From: CAVTYH01 sp963738835
GTDB lineage: Bacteria > Planctomycetota > Planctomycetia > Pirellulales > JADZDJ01
Direction of reading: 5' to 3'
Assembly (NCBI GenBank): GCA_963738835.1
Contig: CAVTYH010000002.1
Coordinates: 806,001 to 870,000 of the forward strand
DNA length: 64,000 nucleotides
The stretch's first letter is position 1; each line of letters starts with the position of its first letter. Positions 8,839 to 17,608 of the stretch are shown piece by piece. Under the pieces are notes generated by a model that saw only the letters and a program-made list of their open reading frames with translations, searched no databases and had not been told where the DNA came from. The position numbers and the translations under genes are program-made.

Positions 8839-9357
8839 TCAGCGTATCGACGAACGACGGTCTTCACGGCCATCAAGTTTGAAAAGCCGGCCCAAACCGT
8901 GCCATAACCATAAGCCAAGCAGAATCGTTACAGCGCCGAACAGCCACAGCAACCAAATGGGTGAGCCGTAACGCAGCATTTCGCCGCTGTCGCCGATGCG
9001 GGCCAATGAGCCAAAGCCGATGTACGCGCCGTTGGCGATCAGGCAGAAGCCGGCGAAAAATTGCAGCAGTTCTGTAAATCGCCATTGGCGAATTCGGAAC
9101 ACGGCCCAGATGGCGAGTGGGAACAGTGCGCCAAAAGCTGGCCCCGTCCAAACGACAACCAGCGGCTGTGGATTCGGTTGCACATCGGTCCGCGAAATCT
9201 CCAGCGGGTTCAGAACTACACGCTCCACATGTCCGCCGCTGATCCATGCGCCCAGCACGTGCCCCAACTCGTGTACGCCCTGCATCAAGAACCAGGATCC
9301 GAAGAGCGCGGCAACAACGATCGCGATGTTTCGAACTTGAGAGGAAGCGACTTGCAT
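8839..9357 (-). CDS. M50-like membrane zinc metalloprotease
   Basis: 172 residues with about four hydrophobic segments. 'GVHELGHVLGAW' supplies the HExxH zinc motif (His29, Glu30, His33) inside the first membrane region, as in site-2-type M50 proteases. A second-ligand candidate is the Asp of 'GDSGEML' near residue 125. It is small and has no PDZ domain, so it resembles the minimal M50B-like proteins. It is divergent from the following gene, about 80 bp away. Target unknown. Confidence 0.68.
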   Translation of the reverse strand: MQVASSQVRNIAIVVAALFGSWFLMQGVHELGHVLGAWISGGHVERVVLNPLEISRTDVQPNPQPLVVVWTGPAFGALFPLAIWAVFRIRQWRFTELLQFFAGFCLIANGAYIGFGSLARIGDSGEMLRYGSPIWLLWLFGAVTILLGLWLWHGLGRLFKLDGREDRRSSIR

Positions 9358-9437
9358 CGAAACGGTAACACAAGAATAATGCGATTATGGGTCTGATGAG
9401 GAGCCGGACTGTAGCATGTCGGTCAAGCGGTGTGGAT

Positions 9438-9896
9438 ATGGCGGATTGCGAACCAAACTCCCGCCCCCGGACGAAACACTGGTATCAGTTTAGTTTGCGG
9501 ACTTTGCTCGCAACTTCGATCGTCGGATCGGCGCTTATCGTGTTCGCTGGCCTTTGGTGGATGGAACATCGAAAAGTTATAGCTGCCCGCTCTGCGTATG
9601 AGTATACCGTCGCTGCGAACGAAGCTGGAGTGGGGACCTACGACGCAGTAATTGACGCGTCCGCCGAGCTTGCTAAGGCGGAAGAACAAGTTCTATTTGC
9701 CGACGTCGTTCGGGCGCGTGCCTTGCACGTGGCACGCGTTTCCGCCATAGTGAGCCGATACTGGTTTTACGTCAATTTCGGAGAAGCAGGTCAGGGCGGA
9801 GAAGAGGGTATGAGGCAAGCGCAAGAGAGACTAAGTGGCCTCCAACAGAAACTCTTAGATGCTCAACAGCGATTGCACGATGTGCTTTCCCAGTGA
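9438..9896 (+). CDS. Single-pass membrane protein with FSLRTLL motif
   Basis: About 152 residues from the ATG at 9438 (an earlier ATG at 9387 lies in the intergenic spacer). 'WYQFSLRTLLATSIVGSALIVFAGLWW' region is a recurrent planctomycete N-terminal pattern: a short cytosolic tail with FSLRTLL leading into one transmembrane helix. The rest is a predicted Ala/Gln/Glu-rich helix ending in a coiled-coil-like segment ('RQAQERLSGLQQKLLDAQQRL' region). No enzymatic motif is seen. Function unknown. Confidence 0.6.
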   Translation: MADCEPNSRPRTKHWYQFSLRTLLATSIVGSALIVFAGLWWMEHRKVIAARSAYEYTVAANEAGVGTYDAVIDASAELAKAEEQVLFADVVRARALHVARVSAIVSRYWFYVNFGEAGQGGEEGMRQAQERLSGLQQKLLDAQQRLHDVLSQ

Positions 9897-9902
9897 TGGC
9901 TG

Positions 9903-10268
9903 CTATTGTCGCAATGGCGCACATTCGCATTTACATTCCTTTGGCGTTCCTTTGAACCGTTTGTCTTTCGGATCAATATCGTTGGGAAAACAGGATCGTT
10001 CGCACGCTTCGGTTTGCCCTGTTCCCGGTTCCCCAGTCGGATTGAAATTCAAATCATACGAGTGTCGGAATCCGCAGTGATGCACAAGCTCGTGCAAAAG
10101 AATGGCCCGATGCGAACTCCCGCATGGACGATTTGCCGACCAATTGGGCTTTCCGCCACCGCCGGATCGTCCCAGCGAAAGAAAAGGTGCCCCCGCGATT
10201 CGACAAGCTTGAGTGGGTAACCGAGCCGCCGTCCAACCGCGACATAAATCACCGGCATCGAAACACAA
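9903..10268 (-). pseudogene. C-terminal fragment with HELVHHCG zinc-peptidase motif
   Basis: This frame ends in a stretch unlike the overlapping transglutaminase-like gene: 'AILLHELVHHCGFRH' contains HExxH, followed by 'TEACERSCFP' and a Cys-rich end ('ECKCECAP'). HExxH plus a C-terminal E-A-C-x-x-x-C-F is reminiscent of the small metallopeptidase modules found at the ends of Rhs-like proteins. No plausible start exists; the first ~65 residues are the shadow of the other gene. It may be a 3' remnant, or the true C terminus of that gene after a frameshift. Confidence 0.35.
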
Positions 10269-10732
10269 GTTCCGCCGGGACCATCGATGATGCCATGAAT
10301 GAATAGGTCGCGGGAATCAGAAAAGTCGGGTTCCAAGCATTTCGGATCTTGAAATGTGGGGTCACGAACACGCGCGGGATTATATTTCACTCCAAAATCT
10401 TCTTGCAAAACTTGTAACAGGAAATAGCAGCAGAAATAACCCGGCGAGCTATTGTAAGCGCTAGGTGACTCGGTGAACCGATACCAATGGCGGCGAGTAT
10501 GATAATCGACGGTCCGCGCCGCTTCATCGAGCCAGTCGAACATCCGACCTATTTCTAAATTCTCTGCGCCGTGCAATCCTCCGGCACACATTAAGTTCAA
10601 CGCTGCAACATCGAGCTTGCCGAGGAAATCGTTTGGCGAAGAACAGACTTCCACCAAACTTGGAAGGCGGTCCGCAGTGGCCGAAGCCTTCAGTCTTCGT
10701 TCGACCGCAGTCGATTTGCGAGATTCGGCCAT
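10049..10732 (-). CDS. Transglutaminase-like protein (3' end uncertain)
   Basis: 227 residues. 'GPGGTCVSMPVIYVAVGRRLG' region followed by 'ESRGHLFFRWDD' is the Cys-His-Asp triad arrangement of the bacterial transglutaminase-like/SirB1-related family (Cys156, His182, Asp188 here). The N-terminal part ('FDWLDEAARTVDYHTR') is compatible with that fold. After the triad the family normally continues for tens of residues with a conserved 'FNIEGTG'-like strand, which is absent; instead the frame ends quickly and another frame carries a zinc-peptidase-like fragment. The gene may be truncated or frameshifted. Function unknown. Confidence 0.6.
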   Translation of the reverse strand: MAESRKSTAVERRLKASATADRLPSLVEVCSSPNDFLGKLDVAALNLMCAGGLHGAENLEIGRMFDWLDEAARTVDYHTRRHWYRFTESPSAYNSSPGYFCCYFLLQVLQEDFGVKYNPARVRDPTFQDPKCLEPDFSDSRDLFIHGIIDGPGGTCVSMPVIYVAVGRRLGYPLKLVESRGHLFFRWDDPAVAESPIGRQIVHAGVRIGPFFCTSLCITADSDTRMI

Positions 10733-10874
10733 CGTGTTCCTCTCCAGAGGACCACGACATTATCACATTCTCAAAGCGAAATACAATAAAATGCCAAATT
10801 CTGCGACTTTGTAACGGGCATTGCCCGGCTGTAACAACCAGAGCATGCCTCTTCTCCGTGCTCTCCGTGGTGAA

Positions 10875-12452
10875 TCAACCGCCGGCGGCTGCGGTTTCGT
10901 ATGTCCGCCGACCACTGGAATCGCCGGTTTGATTCAGGGCGATTTGGTAGAGCTTCTGCCCGAAAGGCGTCGGATATTTGCCGGTGATGCAGGCCTGGCA
11001 GAGTTGGTCGGAATCGAAGCCGACGGCCCGGGCGATGGCTTCCACCGGCAGATAACGGAGCGATTCGGCCCCCAGTTTCTTGGCCATTTCGGCCTGGGCT
11101 GCTTCCGTCAGCAGGCCGTCGCGCATGAACGGCGGGGCGAAAAGTTCGCCGATCGTGGACATGTCGATGCCGTAAAAACAGGGCGCGACAATCGGCGGGC
11201 AAGCCACGCGGACGTGAATTTCCCGCGCTCCGCCCAGTTCGCGCAAACGATTGATCAGCACTTTCATCGTGGTGCTGCGGACGATCGAATCTTCGACCAG
11301 CAGCACGCGCTTGCCGGCCAGCACTTCGCGCAGCGGCGTGTATTTGGTTTCCGCTTTCTGCCGGCGGCTGTTGTTGCCCTCGATAAAAGTGCGGCCCGTG
11401 TAGCGATTGCGGATCAGCCCCTCGACCGCCGGCACGCGCAGTTTGTACGCCATGGCGTCCGCCGCCGCTTTGCTGGTGTCGGGCACGGGCACGACGACGG
11501 TATCGGCATCGAGCGGCACGGTTTCCAGCCGCGCCAGTTCTTCACCCAAGCGTTTGCGCGTGAGATACACGCTTTGCTCGTCCATCGTGCTGGCGACGTT
11601 GGCAAAATAAATCCATTCGAAGAAGCAGTGCGCGCGCCGCGAACTGCGGGCAAAATTTTGCACCTCGAACCGCTCGGGCGAGATCACGATCATCTGGCCC
11701 GGCAGCAGCGATTTAATGTTCTCGGCCTGGAACCCGAGATTCAACAGCGCCACACTTTCGCTGGCCGCGGCAAACAGCGGCCCTTCTTTGGCGTAGCACA
11801 GCGGACGAATGCCCAGCGGATCGCGCAGCACCGCCATCTCGCCCAGGGCGTTCAGAAACACTAGGTTGTACGCCCCATCGAACCGCTGGGCGATGTTGCG
11901 AAACACCTCGACCAAATCGGGCTGACCATCGCCCGAGAGTTCGTGGCCGATTTCGTGCATGATGATTTCGGTATCGTTCTCGCGCGCCAGATGATTATTG
12001 CCATCGGCCAACAGTTTCGCTTGCAGCTCTTTGTAGTTCGCCAATTGGCCGTTAAAGCCGAAGCTGAACCATTTGTGTTTTTGCAAATGATGCCGTTCGA
12101 GCGGCTGCGCGTAGCTGCGGTCTTCCTCTCCGCAGGTGGCGTACCGCACATGGCCGATGGCGGCGCGGCCGGCGAATTGCTTCATCAGGCTTTCGTACTT
12201 GCCGCGGTGGCTCATGCGGAAGACTTCGCTGACGCCGCCCAATTCTTTGTGCGTATCCAACAACTGCTTGCGATCGGGATTGAACGACGTCATGCCGGCC
12301 GAAAGCTGGCCGCGGTTTTGAATATCCAGGAGCATCCGCGGCATGAGCCGCGAAACCTCTTCCGGGCCCTGCGGCGGACACAACGGGCTGGCTGCGTGGC
12401 CCGGCAGGTGATAAATGGCTGCCACGCCGCACTCGTGATGCAGTTCGCTCAT
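10875..12452 (-). CDS. purF: Amidophosphoribosyltransferase
   Basis: Catalyses the first committed step of purine synthesis: PRPP plus glutamine to 5-phosphoribosylamine. The N-terminal glutaminase domain starts 'MSELHHECGVAAIYH'; Cys8 would be the catalytic nucleophile after removal of a short propeptide. The C-terminal PRTase domain has the PRPP loop 'VLLVEDSIVRSTTMK' and 'VPVPDTSKAAADAMAY'. 525 residues is normal. The family 'HVRYATCGEEDRSYAQP' region replaces the more usual HxRYSTxG. It is divergent from proB with a 260-bp gap; no other pur gene is nearby. Confidence 0.95.
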   Translation of the reverse strand: MSELHHECGVAAIYHLPGHAASPLCPPQGPEEVSRLMPRMLLDIQNRGQLSAGMTSFNPDRKQLLDTHKELGGVSEVFRMSHRGKYESLMKQFAGRAAIGHVRYATCGEEDRSYAQPLERHHLQKHKWFSFGFNGQLANYKELQAKLLADGNNHLARENDTEIIMHEIGHELSGDGQPDLVEVFRNIAQRFDGAYNLVFLNALGEMAVLRDPLGIRPLCYAKEGPLFAAASESVALLNLGFQAENIKSLLPGQMIVISPERFEVQNFARSSRRAHCFFEWIYFANVASTMDEQSVYLTRKRLGEELARLETVPLDADTVVVPVPDTSKAAADAMAYKLRVPAVEGLIRNRYTGRTFIEGNNSRRQKAETKYTPLREVLAGKRVLLVEDSIVRSTTMKVLINRLRELGGAREIHVRVACPPIVAPCFYGIDMSTIGELFAPPFMRDGLLTEAAQAEMAKKLGAESLRYLPVEAIARAVGFDSDQLCQACITGKYPTPFGQKLYQIALNQTGDSSGRRTYETAAAGG

Positions 12453-12712
12453 GGAATATCCCGAGGGGAGAATACCGAGCTGTCGAACGTGGCGACCGTT
12501 CCGTCGGCAAGAGCATTGTACGAATCGGCGTCGGTTAACTCAACGGAGCGAACTTGCCGCGAATTTGCGCATCGATAGCTGCTGACAGGCTTTGTGCGCT
12601 GCACTCAGGCAGAGTATGTTATCGTGGCGGACGGAATCGCTGTTAAACCGCCGACGGTTGAAAACCACTTGCCGGCGGCAACGGACCACTGACAACTGAC
12701 CACTGCTCTTCC

Positions 12713-13873
12713 ATGCCCGATCTCGTTCGTCAAGAAATTGCCGCCGCGGCCAGCACGTGGATCGTGAAAGTGGGCACGCGCGTGCTCACCACGGAAGAAG
12801 GTCTGCTCAATCAAGAGCGCGTGACGGCGCTGGCGGAAGAGCTGCACCACTTGATGACCGCCGGCCGGAAGGTTTGCTTGGTGAGTTCCGGTGCGGTCGG
12901 CGCCGGCATGGGTCGGTTAGGATTGAAATCGCGGCCCGCCAATTTATCGCGTTTGCAAGCCATCGCCGCCGTCGGCCAAACAGCGTTGGTGGAAGCCTAC
13001 GATCGCACTTTGCGGGCCCACGGCCGGCACGCGGCGCAGGTGCTGCTCACGGCCGACGATCTCGACAACCGCACGCGGTACCTGAACATCCGCAACACGC
13101 TCTTGACGCTGATGGAGTATGGCGCGGTGCCCATCATCAACGAAAACGACACCGTCAGCACCGAAGAGCTGCAAACCACCTTTGGCGATAACGACCGGTT
13201 GGCGGCAATGGTCACCAATCTGATTCGCGCCCCGCTGCTGGTACTGCTCTCTGATGTCGAGGGATTGTTCGACGGCGATCCGCGTGATCCGAACTCGCAA
13301 GTAATCCACACCGTGACGCGGCTCGACGAATCGATCTTGTCGCTGGTTCGCGACAAAGCGACAGGCATGAGCAAAGGGGGGATGGCCAGCAAACTGGAAG
13401 CCGCGCGGCTGGCCACCACCGCCGGCGAAAGCGTCATCATCGCCGGCGGCAAGCAGCCCGGCAATTTGCGGCGCATTCTGGCCGGCGAAGCAGTCGGCAC
13501 GCTGTTCGTCGCCCAGGGTCAAACCATCGCCTCCTGGAAACGCTGGATCGGCTTCACCGCCCAGCCGCGCGGCACCCTGGTGGTCGATGCCGGCGCCCGC
13601 GCAGCCATTCAGCGTCAGGGAAAAAGCCTGCTGGCGATCGGCATCGTCGAGGTCGAAGGGACGTTTCGCAAGGGCGATGTCGTATTGATCCGCGATGCCG
13701 CCGGCGTGGAATTCGCACGCGGCCTTTCCAACTATGCCGCCGCCGATGCGCTGCGCATCAAAGGCCTGAAGACCGAACAAATTGCCGCCACGCTGGGTCA
13801 CTGCCCGCACGATGAAGTGGTCCACCGCGACAACATGGCGCTGACGGCGGCAAATTCGGAGGTTCCCAAGTGA
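12713..13873 (+). CDS. proB: Glutamate 5-kinase
   Basis: First step of proline synthesis, ATP-dependent phosphorylation of glutamate. The amino-acid-kinase domain (about residues 14-265) shows 'IVKVGTRVLT', 'CLVSSGAVGAGMGRLG', 'PIINENDTVS' and 'GTGGM'-like 'TGMSKGGMASKLEAA'. A C-terminal PUA domain (about 280-365) includes 'GTLVVDAGARAAI' and 'FARGLSNYAA'. 386 residues matches ProB with PUA. The final bases overlap the next gene by 4 bp (GTGA), so the two are translationally coupled. No proA is in the window. Confidence 0.95.
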   Translation: MPDLVRQEIAAAASTWIVKVGTRVLTTEEGLLNQERVTALAEELHHLMTAGRKVCLVSSGAVGAGMGRLGLKSRPANLSRLQAIAAVGQTALVEAYDRTLRAHGRHAAQVLLTADDLDNRTRYLNIRNTLLTLMEYGAVPIINENDTVSTEELQTTFGDNDRLAAMVTNLIRAPLLVLLSDVEGLFDGDPRDPNSQVIHTVTRLDESILSLVRDKATGMSKGGMASKLEAARLATTAGESVIIAGGKQPGNLRRILAGEAVGTLFVAQGQTIASWKRWIGFTAQPRGTLVVDAGARAAIQRQGKSLLAIGIVEVEGTFRKGDVVLIRDAAGVEFARGLSNYAAADALRIKGLKTEQIAATLGHCPHDEVVHRDNMALTAANSEVPK

Positions 13874-15189
13874 TCCTCTGGAGCCTGATCATTATTTTTC
13901 TGCTCATCGTGGCGAACGGGTTTTTCGTCGCGGCGGAAATCTCCATCATCGCGGCCCGCAAAGGGCGGTTAGAGCAGTTAGCCGAAGCCGGCAATCGCAG
14001 TGCGAAATTGGCGCTGGAATTGTCGAAAGATCCCGATCGGTTTCTGCCGACGGTGCAGTTCGGCATCACGCTGGTGGCCACGTTCGTGTCGGTGTTCGGC
14101 GGCGAAGAGTTGGTCGAGCCGCTGACCGGCGTCCTTGCGCGAATTCCGCTCAACTTCATCGCCCAGCACGCGCATTCCATTTCGCTGGGCATCATTGTCG
14201 TCAGCATCACGTTCTTGTCGCTGCTGTTGGGAGAGCTGGTGCCCAAGCAACTCGCGCTGCGGCAAGCGGAATTATTGGCCCGCACGGTCGCGCCGATTTT
14301 GAATTGGATTTCGATCGCCGCCCGGCCGTTTGTTTGGTTTCTGCGCCGCTCGACCGATGTCGTGCTGCTTCTGTTCCGGGCGAAGAACACGAACGAGCCC
14401 AGCGTTTCGCTGATCGACATCGAGCATCTGATTGAAGCCGGCACGCAAGAAGGCGTGCTGGAATCGGTCGAACAGCGCGTGGCGCTGGAAGCCTTGCGGC
14501 TGGGGGAGCGCACGGTGCGCGATGTCATGCGGCCACGGATCGATTTGGATGCGCTCGATGTGAACACGCCGTCGGATGAAGTCATTGGCGCCGCCGCCAT
14601 GGCCGGTTTCTCGCGGCTGCCGGTGTACGAAGGTGATCTGGATCACATCGTTGGCTACGTGCACATCAAAGATTTGTTCCGTCACATGTATCTCGGTTGG
14701 GAAATCCAGTTGCGAAAACTCTTGAAGCCGGCGCTGGTCGTGCCCGACAGCATGCCGCTCGATCGGCTGCTGGAGCTATTTCAAGAGCAGCACAACCAAC
14801 TGGCCGTGGTGCTCGACGAATACGGCGGCACCGAAGGCATGGTCACCCTGGAAGATGTCATTGAAGAGCTGGTCGGCGAAATTCGTGAAGGTCACAAGCA
14901 CGACCAGGAAAACATGTTCGTCGAGCGCAACCCCAACGAATGGCTCGTCGATGGCACGTTCAGCATCAGCGACCTCATCAAGCGGCTCGATCTGCGCCTT
15001 GAAGACGCCGAGCAGCAGCGCAGTTACAGCACCATCTCGGGCCTGATCTTACATTTGCTGGGCCGCATCCCCAACGTCGGCGACACGACCCAGTGGCACG
15101 GCCTGAAGCTGGAAGTGGTCGACATGGACGGCCAGCGCATCGACCGGGTGTTAGTGAGCCGGGTCGAATCGACGCCGGCGGAAGCTTAA
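13870..15189 (+). CDS. HlyC/CorC (CNNM-like) family transporter
   Basis: 439 residues with the full architecture of this family: an N-terminal DUF21/CNNM membrane domain of about four helices ('FFVAAEISIIAARKGRLEQL', 'LSLLLGELVPKQLAL'), a pair of CBS domains (about 205-335, with 'RDVMRPRIDLDAL' and 'VVLDEYGGTEGMVTLEDVIEE'), and a C-terminal CorC/HlyC transporter-associated domain (about 345-430). Such proteins are linked to Mg/Co efflux or ion sensing; 'haemolysin' is a historical label. The GTG start overlaps the proB stop by 4 bp. Confidence 0.9.
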   Translation: MILWSLIIIFLLIVANGFFVAAEISIIAARKGRLEQLAEAGNRSAKLALELSKDPDRFLPTVQFGITLVATFVSVFGGEELVEPLTGVLARIPLNFIAQHAHSISLGIIVVSITFLSLLLGELVPKQLALRQAELLARTVAPILNWISIAARPFVWFLRRSTDVVLLLFRAKNTNEPSVSLIDIEHLIEAGTQEGVLESVEQRVALEALRLGERTVRDVMRPRIDLDALDVNTPSDEVIGAAAMAGFSRLPVYEGDLDHIVGYVHIKDLFRHMYLGWEIQLRKLLKPALVVPDSMPLDRLLELFQEQHNQLAVVLDEYGGTEGMVTLEDVIEELVGEIREGHKHDQENMFVERNPNEWLVDGTFSISDLIKRLDLRLEDAEQQRSYSTISGLILHLLGRIPNVGDTTQWHGLKLEVVDMDGQRIDRVLVSRVESTPAEA

Positions 15190-15203
15190 TCGCGCCCTGG
15201 CTC

Positions 15204-15266
15204 GTGTAGCGGCGTGGGTTGCCCCGTGTTATGCACCCAGCGCCGGGCCGAGCCCGGCCACTACAC
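15204..15266. repeat. Dispersed inverted repeat, family H copy 1
   Basis: Ends in 'gtgtagcggc' and 'ggccactacac' with an inner palindrome 'gcgccgggccgagcccggcc'. The inner palindrome recurs at 19617-19643. It lies just past the HlyC/CorC stop and before the convergent HEAT gene stop, so it may serve as a bidirectional transcript end. Confidence 0.6.
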
Positions 15267-15268
15267 AC

Positions 15269-15784
15269 TTAGTCGCGCCGGGCATCGATATTCACCGGTT
15301 TCTTCTGCGTTGCGTACCAGTTTTTCCAGGCGCGCGAATCGAATTGGAAGTTCATGCCCGTCAGCGCCACCAGGGCATCGAGCACCTTCTGGTTTTGCAT
15401 CGCCTGCTTGACAACTTTGCGGCCGCCGCCCATCGACATTCCGGCGCCTCCTTGGCCGGTTGGCGAGAAACCGGCGCTCATCTGGTTGGGGTTGCCGGAG
15501 CCTTCCTGAATTTCGAATTTGTGCACCGTCACCAGGGCGTCGATCAGCGGCGCAATCGCCGTTTTGTCGCCCAATCGGCCCAGGCACACCCCGGCCTGAT
15601 TCACCCGCGTATTGTCGCGGCTCTTCAGTTCCGCCACAAAATCGACCACTGCCTGATGATCGGGTTTGCGGACTAACTGATCTAAGCAGTGCATCCGCAC
15701 TTCCTCGTCGGCATCGTCCATCGAGTGATCGACCAGCGCCTGCACCGCAGCCGGTCCGATGCGGCCCAGGGCATCGACATACAT
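15269..15784 (-). CDS. HEAT-repeat exported protein, C-terminal piece
   Basis: 171 open codons, but the frame is open further upstream: 'AALNSETDRAVRWMYVDALG' continues the repeat that ends the upstream frame at 15814 ('NDPQAVPALAQ'). HEAT-like helices follow ('VRMHCLDQLVRK', 'RVNQAGVCLGRLGDKTAIAPLIDAL'), then a Gly/Met-rich linker and a C-terminal segment ending 'WKNWYATQKKPVN'. The two frames are one gene with a missing base at about 15819-15824. Such proteins are common planctomycete exported scaffolds. Confidence 0.65.
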   Translation of the reverse strand: MYVDALGRIGPAAVQALVDHSMDDADEEVRMHCLDQLVRKPDHQAVVDFVAELKSRDNTRVNQAGVCLGRLGDKTAIAPLIDALVTVHKFEIQEGSGNPNQMSAGFSPTGQGGAGMSMGGGRKVVKQAMQNQKVLDALVALTGMNFQFDSRAWKNWYATQKKPVNIDARRD

Positions 15785-15813
15785 CCAGCGAACCGCCCGA
15801 TCGGTTTCCGAGT

Positions 15814-16494
15814 TCAGCGCTGCGCCAGCGCCGGTACCGCTTGCGGATCGTTAATCGCTTGCAGTTGTTCGCGAGCCTGGCTGGCTCGGGCCGGTTCATC
15901 CAGCCAGCCGCGCCAGCGCTTCAGGTCAACAAACCATTGCTTCTTGGTCTTATCGTCCTGCAGCTTGCGCTCTTCCAGCTCGACTTCTTGCGGCAATCGC
16001 CACTCGCCCTTGTAACGTACATAGCCACGCTCTTGCATCAATTGATCGGGCTGCACCCAGCGGCCGTTAACTTGCATGTAGCCCAGTGCCAGCCGGGCCT
16101 GTTTATGATTGGGCTCCAGTTCAAGCACTCGCTGGAGCGCCTCCTGCCGGGCCTTGGTCATCGATTTCTCGCGGCACCACTCGGCCAGCTTCCATTGATC
16201 GGCCGCGGTGTCGGCAAACGTCGGGCGGATTTTTTCGTACTCCGTCTCCGCCGCATTCTGCGAAACGATGTTCTTCACCTGCGCCCGATCAAGCGTGACC
16301 ACGGCTCCCTCTGCCGTTTTGATGACGTACTTCTGCCGCGGCGATTCGTCCTTGTTCACCAACTCGCCACGCACCTGGCCATCGGATTTCAGGACGTAGA
16401 TATCGGCCCGCGCCGATAAAATGCCAGCGCAGAGCGCGGCCAGCGCAATTCCCAGCGAAGTGAGCCAATTAAGCTGGATGAACATCGACGCCAT
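15814..16494 (-). CDS. HEAT-repeat exported protein, N-terminal piece
   Basis: The start at 16494 ('MASMFIQLNWLTSLG...') gives a good signal peptide ending near 'AGILSARADIYVL'. An upstream in-frame ATG at 16644 would add 50 residues of repeat-like sequence and is less likely. After the signal come a small beta-rich segment ('YVLKSDGQVRGELVNKDES') and a TPR-like stretch ('RQEALQRVLELEPNHKQARLALGY'). A region with 'NGRWVQPDQLMQERGYVRYKGEW' follows and then the first HEAT repeat, where the frame breaks near 15820. Periplasmic or secreted scaffold; partner unknown. Confidence 0.65.
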   Translation of the reverse strand: MASMFIQLNWLTSLGIALAALCAGILSARADIYVLKSDGQVRGELVNKDESPRQKYVIKTAEGAVVTLDRAQVKNIVSQNAAETEYEKIRPTFADTAADQWKLAEWCREKSMTKARQEALQRVLELEPNHKQARLALGYMQVNGRWVQPDQLMQERGYVRYKGEWRLPQEVELEERKLQDDKTKKQWFVDLKRWRGWLDEPARASQAREQLQAINDPQAVPALAQR

Positions 16495-16602
16495 CACGAT
16501 TGCCTCGAATTCCGTCGGCTGCCACAATTTAGTATAGCCGCTTGCGGGCCAGCGGGCGAATTTCGCTGGTTTATGGTCGTGGGCTGTTTGGATCAGATTG
16601 GT

Positions 16603-16700
16603 TGGGTGGCCGGGGTCGAGGCCGCCGAGCCCCCGGAATTTCACGCCGCTGGGGGCTCACCGACCAACGCGGCGTTAGTGCCCGCGACCCCAGCCACCCA
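16603..16700. repeat. Dispersed inverted repeat, family E copy 1
   Basis: About 98 bp with terminal arms 'tgggtggccggggtcg' and 'cgaccccagccaccca' and inner pieces 'gccgagcccccgg' and 'ccgctgggggctc'. A second, shorter copy lies inside the portal gene at 26447-26525. Here it is intergenic, between divergent genes. Confidence 0.75.
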
Positions 16701-16830
16701 AAAGTTTTCCCAGGGTGTGCGGCGAAACGCCGCTGACCCCGGGCTTTGTTGTGCAACACCTGCGGCGTTACGGTGCGGAAATGTTTCGCGATTTTGAAAC
16801 CGCCCACCAACATCGGCTACAATCGCCGGC

Positions 16831-17532
16831 ATGGCAAAACGGATTCGCAAATTCGATGTCCTAACGGCGATTTCAACGCTACTGCTTTGTCTTGTGTTTA
16901 GCGGGTGGGCACTTCAAGGAGTACAACTGTTGAACGTCTACGGGCCGGGCTTCGAAGTCGCGTTGGTAGCGACTATCACAGATGCCCAATTGAAATTATT
17001 GGGCCAATACGATTCAGCACAGACATCTTCGCCTCGAACCACTAGCCTGACTTCGCCGCCGTCCACTGTTCATTATTCCCTGCTGGGGATTAGCTATGAC
17101 GATTTTGGTGGCCCACGCTTCGGCTACCGAACGGCAACTGGTGTCGCGGCATTTTCGTGGCTGCTGGCCATCTCCCTGTGGTGGTTCGTGGGGCTATTTT
17201 CCATCCTGCCTCTCATCTGGCTAATTCGCCAACTGCGGCGTAAATCGAAAGATGAGAGCGCCGATTCGCCGCCGCCTGCGAACACGTTCACCCTCAAAAA
17301 TATTTTCGTCGCCGTCACGCTGGTGGCGATTGCCGGCGGGATGCAGGCGCTGTTGCAGACGCACAGTTATCGGCTCGGTTACACGCTCTTGCTGTGGTAC
17401 GGTTCCGGGGCGCTAGTGGGTGCGGCGATTTTCGGAATGATTCGCCGGCCGATTGTGGGGGCATTTATCGGTTTGTTGTTTCAGGGCATACTGATCGTTC
17501 TTATGAAAGCATTTTTCAGAATCAGTTTTTGA
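16831..17532 (+). CDS. Hypothetical multi-spanning membrane protein
   Basis: 233 residues. Hydrophobic segments are near residues 10-32, 103-138, 153-175, 180-200 and 205-228. The segment 'TFTLKNIFVAVTLVAIAGG' resembles the planctomycete FSLRTLL-type membrane motif, placed here in the middle of the protein. A Ser/Thr/Pro-rich loop (residues ~60-82) follows the first helix and is probably extracytoplasmic. No catalytic motif is recognised. Confidence 0.6.
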   Translation: MAKRIRKFDVLTAISTLLLCLVFSGWALQGVQLLNVYGPGFEVALVATITDAQLKLLGQYDSAQTSSPRTTSLTSPPSTVHYSLLGISYDDFGGPRFGYRTATGVAAFSWLLAISLWWFVGLFSILPLIWLIRQLRRKSKDESADSPPPANTFTLKNIFVAVTLVAIAGGMQALLQTHSYRLGYTLLLWYGSGALVGAAIFGMIRRPIVGAFIGLLFQGILIVLMKAFFRISF

Positions 17533-17550
17533 AGTAGCTGCAGGCCGCTC

Positions 17551-17575
17551 ACCGCTCCCTTACGGGTAGCGGCTC
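17551..17575. repeat. Dispersed palindrome, family I copy 1
   Basis: 'accgctcccttacgggtagc' and following bases form an imperfect palindrome around 'tta'. Related copies occur inside genes at 17919-17943, 21116-21143 and 27045-27071. Confidence 0.5.
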
Positions 17576-17608
17576 CGATTTCTGAACCCCGAACCCTGAA
17601 CCCTCGCC

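Noticed and set aside
10821..11864. 347-codon plus-strand open frame opposite purF
   Set aside because: High-GC shadow of purF; His/Arg/Gln-rich with no motif.
13870..15189. Haemolysin
   Set aside because: The HlyC/CorC family name is historical; the domain set is an ion-transport/CBS protein.
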